A stretch of 64,000 bases of DNA, taken from the NCBI RefSeq assembly GCF_024807845.1, contig NZ_JANUEQ010000002.1, positions 496,001 through 560,000 on the forward strand, in the 5' to 3' direction. The notes under the pieces were generated by a model, which was given only the letters and a program-made list of their open reading frames with translations, had not been told where the DNA came from and did no database searches. This stretch comes from Klebsiella sp. BIGb0407 (GTDB lineage: Bacteria > Pseudomonadota > Gammaproteobacteria > Enterobacterales > Enterobacteriaceae). Within the stretch, counting starts at the first letter, position 1. Each line of letters starts with the position of its first letter. Positions 30,968-39,408 of the stretch are shown here, one piece after another. A program made the position numbers and the translations under genes.

Positions 30968-31630
30968 ATGGAACTACTGACGCAACTGCTTAACGCTCTC
31001 TGGAGCCAGGATTTCGAAACGCTTGCTAACCCTTCGATGGTGGGCATGCTTTACTTCGTCTTATTCATGATTATCTTTCTGGAAAATGGATTACTTCCCG
31101 CAGCATTTTTGCCGGGTGACAGCCTGTTAGTGCTGGTTGGGGTATTAATTGCCAAGGGAGCAATGGGCTTTCCTGAGACCGTGATTCTTCTGACGGTCGC
31201 AGCCAGCCTAGGTTGCTGGCTGAGTTATGTTCAAGGACGATGGCTTGGAAATTCAGCCACGGTTCAGAACTGGCTCTCGCATCTGCCACCACGCTACCAT
31301 CAGCGCGCGCACCAGTTATTCCATAAACATGGCCTGTCCGCATTGCTTATTGGCCGGTTTATCGCTTTTGTACGTACCCTGCTTCCCACCATTGCCGGGC
31401 TATCAGGCTTGAGTAATGCACGTTTCCAATTCTTCAATTGGATGAGCGGATTCCTGTGGATCATAATTTTGACTACACTTGGTTATCTGTTAGGAAATAC
31501 GTCAATTTTCATGAAGTATGAACAGGCGCTAATGTCCTGTCTGATGCTGTTACCAGTGGTACTGCTCGTTATTGGTCTGGTCGGGTCATTAATTGTGTAC
31601 TGGCGTAAAAAACGCAGCTCACGCGGTTAG
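30968..31630 (+). CDS. yqjA: DedA-family inner-membrane transporter YqjA
   Basis: 220 residues, the same length as E. coli YqjA and near-identical. DedA/VTT features: 'ENGLLPAAFLPGDSLLVLVG' re-entrant loop and the arginine motif 'GRFIAFVRTLLPTIAGLSG'. E. coli YqjA is an osmosensing, proton-coupled protein needed at alkaline pH. In E. coli it forms an operon with mzrA, as here (9-bp gap). Confidence 0.96.
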   Translation: MELLTQLLNALWSQDFETLANPSMVGMLYFVLFMIIFLENGLLPAAFLPGDSLLVLVGVLIAKGAMGFPETVILLTVAASLGCWLSYVQGRWLGNSATVQNWLSHLPPRYHQRAHQLFHKHGLSALLIGRFIAFVRTLLPTIAGLSGLSNARFQFFNWMSGFLWIIILTTLGYLLGNTSIFMKYEQALMSCLMLLPVVLLVIGLVGSLIVYWRKKRSSRG

Positions 31631-31639
31631 GAGTACAAA

Positions 31640-32014
31640 ATGAAATTTTTTTCGTGCCATCTCCGGACGGCACTTTTATTCGGTATTATTGCTATCGCTT
31701 CTCTCACCATCTGGTCAGGTATACCATCAAAAGATACCACGATAGAGATTAGCGTTGCCCGGCAGGGTAATAGCCTGCCTGATGGCTTTTATGTATGGCA
31801 TCACTTGGATGCTCACGGTATAAGATTCAAAAGCATTACGCCTCAAAACAACAACTTACTTATAACTTTTGCATCCAGTGCACAGAGTAATGCTGCGAAA
31901 GAGGTACTCCATCGCGCCTTACCTGGTGGCTATGTTATCGATCAGCAAGAGAGTAACAATCAGAATGCTATGACGTGGCTTTCTATTTTGCGTTCTGACC
32001 ACAACCACGCTTAA
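31640..32014 (+). CDS. mzrA: EnvZ/OmpR modulator MzrA
   Basis: 124 residues (E. coli 127). A short cytoplasmic N-terminus, one membrane segment (~10-27, 'ALLFGIIAIASLTIWSGI') and a periplasmic domain. MzrA binds EnvZ and links the Cpx response to OmpR output. Directly after yqjA, with GGAG before its ATG. Confidence 0.92.
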   Translation: MKFFSCHLRTALLFGIIAIASLTIWSGIPSKDTTIEISVARQGNSLPDGFYVWHHLDAHGIRFKSITPQNNNLLITFASSAQSNAAKEVLHRALPGGYVIDQQESNNQNAMTWLSILRSDHNHA

Positions 32015-32191
32015 GGGCAAAACTTCAAACTATCTGAATTTTGCTTACATCACTTGGGCTTTGGTGAATTCCTGGCTATGCTGTAAAAGCGTTACTTGAA
32101 AGTTAAGTTAAATTTTTCATGTCGTTGCACAAATAAGGTCTCTCTCAGTAAAGCTTTGTGTCACGCTAAAACTATGGGATGGTTTACTGTC

Positions 32192-32560
32192 ATGAAACAT
32201 GTTGCTGCATTCGCTCTTTCTCTGCTGATTCTGGTACCTGCCGCGCAAGCTAGCTCACTTTGCGCTGAAAAAGAGCAAAATATTCAACGCGAGATAAGCC
32301 ATGCTGAGCAGCACAACAACCCACATCGAGTTGCTGGCCTGAAGAAAGCGTTGAGTGAAGTGCAGGCACACTGTACTGATAGCAAACTGATTGCCGACCA
32401 TCAGGAGAAAATCGCCAGTCAGAAAAGGGAAATTATTGAGCGTCAATCAGACCTCGAAGAAGCCCGTCTGAAAGGTGATGCTGATAAAATAGCAAAGCGT
32501 GAACAGAAACTTGCTGAAGCAGAATCTGAACTGAAATCACTGGAAAAGCGGCAGTACTAA
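32192..32560 (+). CDS. yqjC: Periplasmic DUF1090 protein YqjC
   Basis: 122 residues from the ATG at 32192, the length of E. coli YqjC; the frame continues upstream to 32096 but the signal peptide (MKHVAAFALSLLILVPAAQA) starts here. The mature protein is charged and helical with coiled-coil heptads ('QKREIIERQSDLEEARLKGDADKIAKREQKLAEAE') and two Cys. Function unknown. First gene of yqjCDEK. Confidence 0.93.
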   Translation: MKHVAAFALSLLILVPAAQASSLCAEKEQNIQREISHAEQHNNPHRVAGLKKALSEVQAHCTDSKLIADHQEKIASQKREIIERQSDLEEARLKGDADKIAKREQKLAEAESELKSLEKRQY

Positions 32561-32612
32561 CCGCGAAGGCCAAGAAATCTTAAAGGTCATCCTCAACTAT
32601 TCGGAGAGAATT

Positions 32613-32918
32613 ATGTCTAAAGATTACACATCAGAACATTTGCGCGCAGAACTGAAATCCCTTGCAGATACCCTGGAAGATGTCCTGGACACCTCCACCG
32701 AAAAGTCAAAAACTGAGCTGGACAAGCTACGTAGCAAAGCAGAGCAAACACTACGCGACAGCCGTGCTCGCCTGAATAACGCAGGTGATGCCATTAGCCA
32801 GCAGACACGTGAAGCGGCCGCTAAAGCGGATACCTATGTACGTGATAATCCGTGGACTGGCGTAGGTATTGGTGCTGCTGTTGGTGTCGTGCTGGGTATC
32901 CTGCTCGCACGTCGCTAA
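32613..32918 (+). CDS. yqjD: Membrane-anchored ribosome-binding protein YqjD (DUF883)
   Basis: 101 residues: a long amphipathic helix, then one C-terminal membrane segment with the glycine pattern 'GVGIGAAVGVVLGILLARR'. E. coli YqjD, with ElaB and YgaM, tethers ribosomes to the inner membrane in stationary phase. Its stop and the next ATG are adjacent (TAATATG). Confidence 0.94.
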   Translation: MSKDYTSEHLRAELKSLADTLEDVLDTSTEKSKTELDKLRSKAEQTLRDSRARLNNAGDAISQQTREAAAKADTYVRDNPWTGVGIGAAVGVVLGILLARR

Positions 32919-32919
32919 T

Positions 32920-33318
32920 ATGAATGACTCTCGTCAAACCCCAGGGCCGGGCAAAAGTGTGCTCGGCATGGGCCAGCGACTGATAACTATCATCGTCGGC
33001 ATGGTCGAAACTCGTATTCGCCTTGCCGTCGTTGAACTTGAAGAAGAAAAAGCAAATCTTATCCAGCTACTCTTGATGCTGGGACTGACGATGCTGTTCA
33101 TGGCGTTTGGCTTAATGAGCCTGATGATACTCGTTATCTGGGTTGTTGATGCTGAGTATCGGCTACACGTAATGATAGGCACGACGGTGACACTGCTGTT
33201 CTGTGCACTGGTATGCGGTTTGTGGACACTGAAAAAATCACGGGAATCCACACTGCTACGCCATACACGTAATGAATTAGCCAGTGACAGAGCCTTGCTT
33301 GATGAGGATAAGTCGTGA
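32920..33318 (+). CDS. yqjE: Inner-membrane protein YqjE
   Basis: 132 residues from the ATG at 32920, one base after the yqjD stop (E. coli YqjE is 134). Two hydrophobic segments (~47-75 and ~85-105) between charged ends; Phage_holin_3_6/YqjE family. The upstream part of the open frame belongs to yqjD sequence in another frame. Function unknown; co-transcribed with yqjD. Confidence 0.92.
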   Translation: MNDSRQTPGPGKSVLGMGQRLITIIVGMVETRIRLAVVELEEEKANLIQLLLMLGLTMLFMAFGLMSLMILVIWVVDAEYRLHVMIGTTVTLLFCALVCGLWTLKKSRESTLLRHTRNELASDRALLDEDKS

Positions 33319-33608
33319 AGGACATCGAGCGTGAGCAGCGCAAAACGGAATTGCTCAATCAGATTCAGCAGCAACGGCTCAGCCTCTCTATTGCTAAATA
33401 TCAATGGTTAGAGGTTACAGCACCCTATGACAAGGGCTGGCATACTCTGGTTAGCCTGCGTCGTTACTTTGTTGTGGCAGGCAGCGTCCTTGCCGTCTGG
33501 AATGTTCGCCGTCCGGGCAAAATGATGCGGCTGGTAAAACGTGGATTCAGCGTCTGGAGTACCTGGCGTGTGGTTCGCACCAGTCTCAACAGAACATTAT
33601 TTAAATAA
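33315..33608 (+). CDS. yqjK: YqjK-like protein
   Basis: 97 residues from a GTG start that overlaps the yqjE stop (GTGA), so coupled. Basic, helical N-terminus ('REQRKTELLNQIQQQRLSLS'), as in E. coli YqjK (99 residues). Function unknown. Last gene of the yqjCDEK unit: a strong terminator starts 3 bp later. Confidence 0.9.
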   Translation: MKDIEREQRKTELLNQIQQQRLSLSIAKYQWLEVTAPYDKGWHTLVSLRRYFVVAGSVLAVWNVRRPGKMMRLVKRGFSVWSTWRVVRTSLNRTLFK

Positions 33609-33610
33609 TC

Positions 33611-33637
33611 AAACGCCGCTGCTTAAGCGGCGTTTTT
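33611..33637 (+). terminator. yqjK intrinsic terminator
   Basis: AAACGCCGCT-GCTT-AAGCGGCGTTTTT: GC-rich stem with a T-run immediately after yqjK. Confidence 0.93.
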
Positions 33638-33813
33638 ATTCCCCCCCTTAAAACAATATATTTGAACAAGTTTGACAATTTTCCTTGCTTACAATTATCT
33701 CCGTTCAGCTTTATTCTTCTCTCCATCGACGGTAACCGCCCAATTTTGCGCTGAATTTCAGACATATTTTGCCCAAGCCGTATCAAATCAAAAAAACATC
33801 GTTGGAGAGTAAG

Positions 33814-34206
33814 ATGAAAAAATTAGAAGATATCGGCATCCTGGTTGCTCGTATTTTAATGCCAATTCTGTTCATTAGCGCAGGCTGGGGGAAAATCACC
33901 GGTTATGCTGGTACTCAGCAATATATGGAAGCAATGGGTGTTCCGGGAGCACTGCTGCCCCTGACTATTCTGCTTGAGTTTGGTGGTGGTCTGGCAGTTT
34001 TGTTCGGTCTTCTGACTCGTACTACCGCGCTGATTACCGCAATCTTTACTTTACTGACCGCAGTCTTATTCCACAGCAACTTCGCTGAAGGCATGAACTC
34101 ATTGATGTTCATGAAAAATATGACCATTGCAGGTGGCTACTTACTGCTTGCTCTGATTGGTCCAGGTGCGTTCAGTATCGACCGTCTGTTGAAGAAAAAC
34201 TGGTAA
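33814..34206 (+). CDS. yqjF: DoxX-family inner-membrane protein YqjF
   Basis: 130 residues from the ATG at 33814, preceded by TTGGAGAG (an in-frame extension to 33769 is not conserved). Same length as E. coli YqjF. Four membrane segments and DoxX motifs 'ARILMPILFISAGWGKITGY', 'LEFGGGLAVLFG' and 'MKNMTIAGGYLLLA'. Function uncertain. Last gene of the yqj block. Confidence 0.95.
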   Translation: MKKLEDIGILVARILMPILFISAGWGKITGYAGTQQYMEAMGVPGALLPLTILLEFGGGLAVLFGLLTRTTALITAIFTLLTAVLFHSNFAEGMNSLMFMKNMTIAGGYLLLALIGPGAFSIDRLLKKNW

Positions 34207-34262
34207 GTTGAAATTACTATCTTAAAAGGTCAAATATCGTTTTAACTGACCTGGCCGATAAA

Positions 34263-34295
34263 GCAAAGAGGGAACACAATGTGTTCCCTCTTTGC
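34263..34295. terminator. Bidirectional terminator between yqjF and mpl
   Basis: GCAAAGAGGGAACACA-A-TGTGTTCCCTCTTTGC: perfect 15-16-bp palindromic stem between the convergent yqjF and mpl genes. Confidence 0.88.
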
Positions 34296-34338
34296 TATTG
34301 ATAAAACTTAACTTCTATAACGAGTTACCGATCAACCG

Positions 34339-35727
34339 TTATATTTCTCGTGCTTTCTGCAGCTCTTCTTTACGCGCCAGCGCATCCAGTAGCTTCTGAT
34401 GAATACCACCAAAACCGCCGTTACTCATCACTAAGATGGTATCGCCCGGCAGGGCTGTTTTTACAATCATATCCACCAGAGTGTCGATATCCGCACTCCA
34501 GTGAGCAGGCTGAACGCAGGTTTCCACAATATCAATCACCTGCCAGGGGATATTTTGCGGCTGCAGAATAAACACTTCGTCTGCCCGGCCGAGTGATGGC
34601 CCGAGATCGTCCTTACTGACACCCATTTTCATGGTATTTGAGCGTGGTTCCAGCACAGCCAGAATACGCGCGGTACCGCCGACTTTGCTACGCAGAGCCG
34701 CCAGGGTGGCTAAAATCGCTGTTGGGTGATGGGCGAAGTCATCATAGACCGCTACCTGGTATGCTTCACCCCGTAATTCAAGACGGCGCCGGGCATTAAT
34801 AAACTGACCCAGTGCTGCTGCTGCGTCCGCGGGCATCACGCCCACATGGCGGGCTGCCGCAATAGCCATCAAGCCGTTATGCATATTATGCTCACCGACC
34901 AGCTGCCAGTTCACTTCACCTACCGCCTCGCCATCAAGATAGACGCGCCAGGAAGAAGCATCCGTCGTCAGCTTTTCGGCACGCCAGTGACCTTGTTCTC
35001 CGCCCACCAGCTCCTGCTCACTCCAGCAACCCATCGCCAGGGTCTGTTTCAGGTTGGTATCATTTTCTGGCCAGATAATTTTGCCAGAACCTGGAACAAT
35101 GCGAACCAGATGGTGGAATTGTCTCTGTACCGCTTTTAAGTCATCAAAAATATCGGCGTGATCGAACTCAAGATTATTGAGGACTAAGGTACGCGGGCAG
35201 TAATGAACAAATTTAGAACGCTTATCAAAAAACGCACAGTCATACTCGTCGGCTTCAATAACAAAGAAGTCGCTGTCACCTAAACGTGCCGAAACAGAAA
35301 AATTGCCCGGTACGCCGCCAATCACAAAGCCAGGCTTATAACCGCAAGCTTCCAGGATCCAGGCCGCCATACCGGCAGTGGTTGTTTTACCGTGCGTTCC
35401 TGCCACCGCAATCACCCAGCGATCCCGCAGGACAAAATCATGCAACCACTGAGGACCAGACAGATAAGGGATATTTTGTTCTAACACCGCTTCCACGCAA
35501 GGGTTGCCGCGTGTCATCGCATTGCCGATTATCACTAAATCGGGTTTTGGGTCGAGCTGAGCCGGGTCGTAACCTTCTATCAGAGCTATCCCTTGTTTTT
35601 CCAGCAAGGTACTCATCGGTGGATAAACATTAGCATCAGAGCCCGTCACTTCATGGCCTAAAGAGCGCGCCAGTAGTGCCAGTCCACCCATAAAAGTGCC
35701 ACAAATCCCAAGAATATGAATGCGCAT
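34339..35727 (-). CDS. mpl: UDP-MurNAc:L-Ala-gamma-D-Glu-meso-DAP ligase Mpl
   Basis: 462 residues from the ATG at 35727 (MRIHILGICGTFMGGLALLA), preceded by AAAGGA; the open frame extends to 35835 but that part is not conserved. Mur ligase: P-loop 'GTHGKTTTAGMAAW' near residue 107, 'NLEFDHADIFDD', 'GEHNMHNGLMAIAA', 'YDDFAHHPTAILATL'. It joins recycled murein tripeptide to UDP-MurNAc. Divergent from fbp, as in E. coli. Confidence 0.96.
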   Translation of the reverse strand: MRIHILGICGTFMGGLALLARSLGHEVTGSDANVYPPMSTLLEKQGIALIEGYDPAQLDPKPDLVIIGNAMTRGNPCVEAVLEQNIPYLSGPQWLHDFVLRDRWVIAVAGTHGKTTTAGMAAWILEACGYKPGFVIGGVPGNFSVSARLGDSDFFVIEADEYDCAFFDKRSKFVHYCPRTLVLNNLEFDHADIFDDLKAVQRQFHHLVRIVPGSGKIIWPENDTNLKQTLAMGCWSEQELVGGEQGHWRAEKLTTDASSWRVYLDGEAVGEVNWQLVGEHNMHNGLMAIAAARHVGVMPADAAAALGQFINARRRLELRGEAYQVAVYDDFAHHPTAILATLAALRSKVGGTARILAVLEPRSNTMKMGVSKDDLGPSLGRADEVFILQPQNIPWQVIDIVETCVQPAHWSADIDTLVDMIVKTALPGDTILVMSNGGFGGIHQKLLDALARKEELQKAREI

Positions 35728-35901
35728 AAAAAAATCCTTTCTCAATTTGCTGTATATTCTAACCGCATGCTCGGGTGGTAAGAAACGCCTTTCTGGAGAT
35801 AAGTTATTTTGCTGGCGCGATTCACCTAGGCACAATGTTTTGAATTTTTGTTAGTATTGTTTTAGTTTTTGAAACCAACATCCCTATCCAGGAAAAAAGA
35901 C

Positions 35902-36900
35902 ATGAAAACGTTAGGTGAATTTATTGTCGAGAAGCAACACGAGTTTCCTCATGCAACAGGTGAACTCACTGCTTTACTGTCGGCAATAAAGCTGGGCGCC
36001 AAGATAATCCATCGTGATATCAACAAAGCCGGTCTGGTTGATATTTTGGGAGCCAGCGGGGCTGAAAATATTCAGGGTGAAGTTCAGCAAAAACTTGATC
36101 TGTTTGCGAATGAAAAACTAAAAGCAGCATTGAAGGCTCGTGGGATTGTGGCGGGTATCGCATCCGAAGAAGAAGACGATTTTGTCGCCTTTGACGGTTG
36201 TGAGAACGCAAAATACGTTGTTCTGATGGACCCGCTGGATGGTTCTTCAAATATCGACGTTAACGTTTCTGTTGGGACTATTTTCTCTATTTACCGCCGT
36301 ATCACACCTGTTGGTCAGCCGGTAACTGAAGAAGACTTCCTGCAACCGGGTAATAAACAAGTTGCTGCGGGTTATGTGGTCTACGGCTCTTCAACCATGC
36401 TGGTTTATACCACCGGTTGTGGCGTGCATGCCTTTACCTACGATCCTTCTTTAGGTGTGTTCTGTGTCTGCCAGGAACGTATGCGTTTCCCGGCAGAGGG
36501 GAATACTTACTCTATCAACGAAGGTAACTACATTAAATTCCCGAACGGTGTGAAGAAGTACATTAAATACTGTCAGGAAGAAGATGCGGCGACCTCTCGT
36601 CCTTATACTTCACGTTATATTGGTTCTCTGGTTGCAGATTTCCATCGTAACTTACTGAAAGGCGGGATCTATCTTTACCCAAGTACCGCAAGCCATCCTG
36701 ATGGTAAGTTGCGTTTACTGTATGAAGGTAACCCAATGGCATTCCTGGCTGAGCAAGCGGGTGGTAAGGCGAGCGACGGTAAAGAACGTATTATGGATAT
36801 TATCCCGACCGAGCTGCATCAGCGTCGTTCATTCTTCGTGGGTACTGCGAAAATGGTCGAAGATGTAGAACGCTTTATCCGCGAATATCCTGACGCGTAA
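35902..36900 (+). CDS. fbp: Fructose-1,6-bisphosphatase class I Fbp
   Basis: 332 residues from the ATG at 35902 after AGGAAAAAAG (same length as E. coli; the frame extends to 35869 without conservation). The metal-site motif '[19 protein letters not shown]' is intact. Key irreversible step of gluconeogenesis in the cytoplasm. Own terminator follows. Confidence 0.97.
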   Translation: MKTLGEFIVEKQHEFPHATGELTALLSAIKLGAKIIHRDINKAGLVDILGASGAENIQGEVQQKLDLFANEKLKAALKARGIVAGIASEEEDDFVAFDGCENAKYVVLMDPLDGSSNIDVNVSVGTIFSIYRRITPVGQPVTEEDFLQPGNKQVAAGYVVYGSSTMLVYTTGCGVHAFTYDPSLGVFCVCQERMRFPAEGNTYSINEGNYIKFPNGVKKYIKYCQEEDAATSRPYTSRYIGSLVADFHRNLLKGGIYLYPSTASHPDGKLRLLYEGNPMAFLAEQAGGKASDGKERIMDIIPTELHQRRSFFVGTAKMVEDVERFIREYPDA

Positions 36901-36909
36901 AGCTTAGTG

Positions 36910-36937
36910 AGGATAGCCCTGAACGGGCTATCCTTTT
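36910..36937 (+). terminator. fbp intrinsic terminator
   Basis: AGGATAGCCC-TGAAC-GGGCTATCCTTTT 10 bp after the fbp stop; it also faces the convergent chemoreceptor gene. Confidence 0.88.
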
Positions 36938-36948
36938 AGTGACGGGGA

Positions 36949-38514
36949 CTAACAGCGGAAGGAGGCTATCGCCCTGACTAAGTGCTGGGACTGATCTTCA
37001 AGTGAACGCGTCGCCGCCGCAGACTCTTCAACCAACGCCGCATTCTGCTGGGCCGCCTCATCCATCTGACTGACAGCAATACTGATTTGCTCAATTCCGC
37101 TGCTTTGTTCATTAGATGCCTGGGAAATTTCCCGCATGATTTTTGTCATCCGCATGATGTCCTCAGCAATTTCATCCATTGTCTCACCCGCCTGATTAGC
37201 CAGTTTATGGCCTTCGGTAACGTGAACGCGGGAACTGGCAATCAAGGCACGAATTTCTTTCGCAGCATCGGCACTACGGCTGGCAAGGGTACGGACTTCG
37301 CTCGCTACTACGGCAAACCCGCGGCCTTGTTCACCAGCACGAGCTGCTTCAACGGAAGCATTTAATGCCAGAATATTGGTCTGGAAGGCAATGCTATCAA
37401 TCACGCCGAGAATATCTGCGATATTGTCAGAACTACTGGAGATATCACGCATTTTTTCAATCACATAGCAGACGATTTCGCTGCCTTTATCGGCCGTCGA
37501 TGATACCGTCCCCGCCATTTGATGGGCCTGTTCGGCATTGCTCGCATTCTGTCGTACCGTAGCGGTGATTTGCTCCATGCTTGCAGCGGTCTGTTCCAGC
37601 GATGCTGCCGTTGACTCAGTGCGGCTCGACAGGTGCTGATTGCCTGTCGCCAGTTCCCGGCTACCAATATCAATCTGTGAGGTGGCATCCCGTACCTGGC
37701 TAATAGACTCCACCAGAGAATTACGCATCGTGGTAATCGCCCCGGTCAGGCGACCGAACTCATTTTTCCCGGCCGGAGGTAAAGCCTGAGTCAGATCGCC
37801 CTGTGCGACAAACTCCAGTTGGGCAATCGAATTATTAAGCGGTTTTAGCAGTAAATGGCGTAATGCCAGCCAGCCCATAACAATGACCGCGGCAGCAATA
37901 GCGGCAACCAGAACAATCAGTCCGAACACAATATTTTTTTGCAGTTGGATCTCTGCGACATCATTACTACCACGCTCATCTCCCCAGCTCTGGAAAGTTT
38001 GTACTGAATCATCCAGTCGTTTTCCCAGAGGCGTCAGATGACTTTCCAGCAGGTCGTAATAGCCGTCAACATTATTATTTGCCAGCACAACGATCATCGG
38101 CTCAATACCCTCTGCCATAAAGGTATTGTAGTCGCTAATCAGACTGGTCAGTAACTGCTTACCTGTCTCATCATCCCCTTCTGCGCCGCTAAGAATTGCC
38201 TCAGTTATCTCCTGACGGGCTCGCATAACGCCCATCTCAATGTTTCTTACGGTAGTCTGGGCATCATCCAGTAAGCCAATTTCCATCTGTCGAACAGCCT
38301 GCCCGGCCTCATTACGCGCGCGTAGTAAAGAAATATACCCTTCATTCAGGCGTGCTATCTGTCCACTTTGCAGATGATTCATTCTTTCCAGCGAGGAAGT
38401 ACTGTGTTGCAAGGCATACAGGCCTAAGCTACTCACAACCAGTAACAGAAATGCCATTACGGCTAATAGCGACAGCAATCCGGTACGAATAGACAAACTC
38501 TTCAACATGCTCAA
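36949..38514 (-). CDS. Methyl-accepting chemotaxis protein, four-helix-bundle ligand domain
   Basis: 521 residues: TM1 (~14-35), a periplasmic helical sensor domain (~36-190, Tar/Tsr-like size), TM2 (~193-216), HAMP ('[25 protein letters not shown]'), adaptation helices and the signalling tip '[27 protein letters not shown]'. The ligand cannot be read from sequence. The C-terminus ends '..VRAIASFRC' without an NWETF-type CheR/CheB-binding pentapeptide, so it probably relies on helper receptors for efficient adaptation. A strong sigma-28 promoter lies upstream. Inserted between fbp and ppa; E. coli has sugar-transport genes (ytfQRT-yjfF) in this neighbourhood. Confidence 0.93.
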   Translation of the reverse strand: MSMLKSLSIRTGLLSLLAVMAFLLLVVSSLGLYALQHSTSSLERMNHLQSGQIARLNEGYISLLRARNEAGQAVRQMEIGLLDDAQTTVRNIEMGVMRARQEITEAILSGAEGDDETGKQLLTSLISDYNTFMAEGIEPMIVVLANNNVDGYYDLLESHLTPLGKRLDDSVQTFQSWGDERGSNDVAEIQLQKNIVFGLIVLVAAIAAAVIVMGWLALRHLLLKPLNNSIAQLEFVAQGDLTQALPPAGKNEFGRLTGAITTMRNSLVESISQVRDATSQIDIGSRELATGNQHLSSRTESTAASLEQTAASMEQITATVRQNASNAEQAHQMAGTVSSTADKGSEIVCYVIEKMRDISSSSDNIADILGVIDSIAFQTNILALNASVEAARAGEQGRGFAVVASEVRTLASRSADAAKEIRALIASSRVHVTEGHKLANQAGETMDEIAEDIMRMTKIMREISQASNEQSSGIEQISIAVSQMDEAAQQNAALVEESAAATRSLEDQSQHLVRAIASFRC

Positions 38515-38553
38515 GCCCTGGTTTCATATCGTCTGAAAAAAGAAGTGGATTGT

Positions 38554-38580
38554 TTATCGGCATCTGACGAAGAATATTTA
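38554..38580 (-). promoter_or_regulatory. Sigma-28 promoter for the chemoreceptor gene
   Basis: Minus strand: TAAATATT, 11-nt spacer, GCCGATAA. The -10 is a perfect FliA match, the -35 matches 6/8, and the spacing is exact; 40 bp before the start codon. Confidence 0.85.
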
Positions 38581-38766
38581 GACAAATTTAGTTTTAATAA
38601 ATTTAACTTATTGTTAATAAATAATTAATTTAAATAGACTTATAAAGCCAGAGGGCACTGGCTACGTGGTTCACACCATCACCAGGATAAAAAGAGCAAA
38701 AGACATTTAAGTCCAGTTGGCTATAATAGCCGACACTTGAAATAGACCTGATTAAAGGAAACAGAC

Positions 38767-39297
38767 ATGAGTTTACTCAACGTTCCTGCTGGAAAAGACC
38801 TGCCGGAAGATATCTACGTCGTAATTGAAATCCCTGCTAACGCTGATCCAATTAAATACGAAGTGGACAAAGATAGCGGTGCGCTGTTTGTTGACCGTTT
38901 TATGTCCAGTGCTATGTTCTATCCATGCAACTATGGCTATATCAACCATACTCTGTCTCTGGACGGTGATCCGGTTGACGTTTTAGTCCCGACTCCATAC
39001 CCGTTAGAGCCTGGCTCCGTTATCCGTTGCCGTCCAGTTGGCGTTCTGAAAATGACCGATGAGTCAGGTGAAGATGCTAAGCTGGTTGCCGTTCCTCATA
39101 GCAAACTGAGCAAAGAGTACGAACACATTAAAGATGTGAACGATCTGCCAGAACTGCTGAAAGCCCAGATCACTCACTTCTTCGAACATTACAAAGATCT
39201 CGAAAAAGGCAAATGGGTTAAAGTTGACGGCTGGGATAATGCTGAAGCTGCTAAAGCTGAAATTATCGCTTCTTTCGAGCGCGCGGCTAAAAAATAG
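38767..39297 (+). CDS. ppa: Inorganic pyrophosphatase Ppa
   Basis: 176 residues, family I, near-identical to E. coli Ppa. Active-site motif '[12 protein letters not shown]' and 'FYPCNYGYI' present. Hydrolyses pyrophosphate in the cytoplasm. AAAGGAAA precedes the ATG. Own terminator follows. Confidence 0.97.
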   Translation: MSLLNVPAGKDLPEDIYVVIEIPANADPIKYEVDKDSGALFVDRFMSSAMFYPCNYGYINHTLSLDGDPVDVLVPTPYPLEPGSVIRCRPVGVLKMTDESGEDAKLVAVPHSKLSKEYEHIKDVNDLPELLKAQITHFFEHYKDLEKGKWVKVDGWDNAEAAKAEIIASFERAAKK

Positions 39298-39351
39298 TCT
39301 TGCCCGTTAAGATAAAAACGATCGGTTGAACTTCCCGGTTGTTTTATAAGG

Positions 39352-39384
39352 ATCCGTAATCTCTCAGAGATTACGGATTTTTTT
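39352..39384 (+). terminator. ppa intrinsic terminator
   Basis: ATCCGTAATCTCT-C-AGAGATTACGGAT followed by TTTTTT; long perfect stem 55 bp after ppa and also facing the convergent DUF1593 gene. Confidence 0.92.
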
Positions 39385-39408
39385 ATGCTTTCCTCCCCCC
39401 CATGAACA

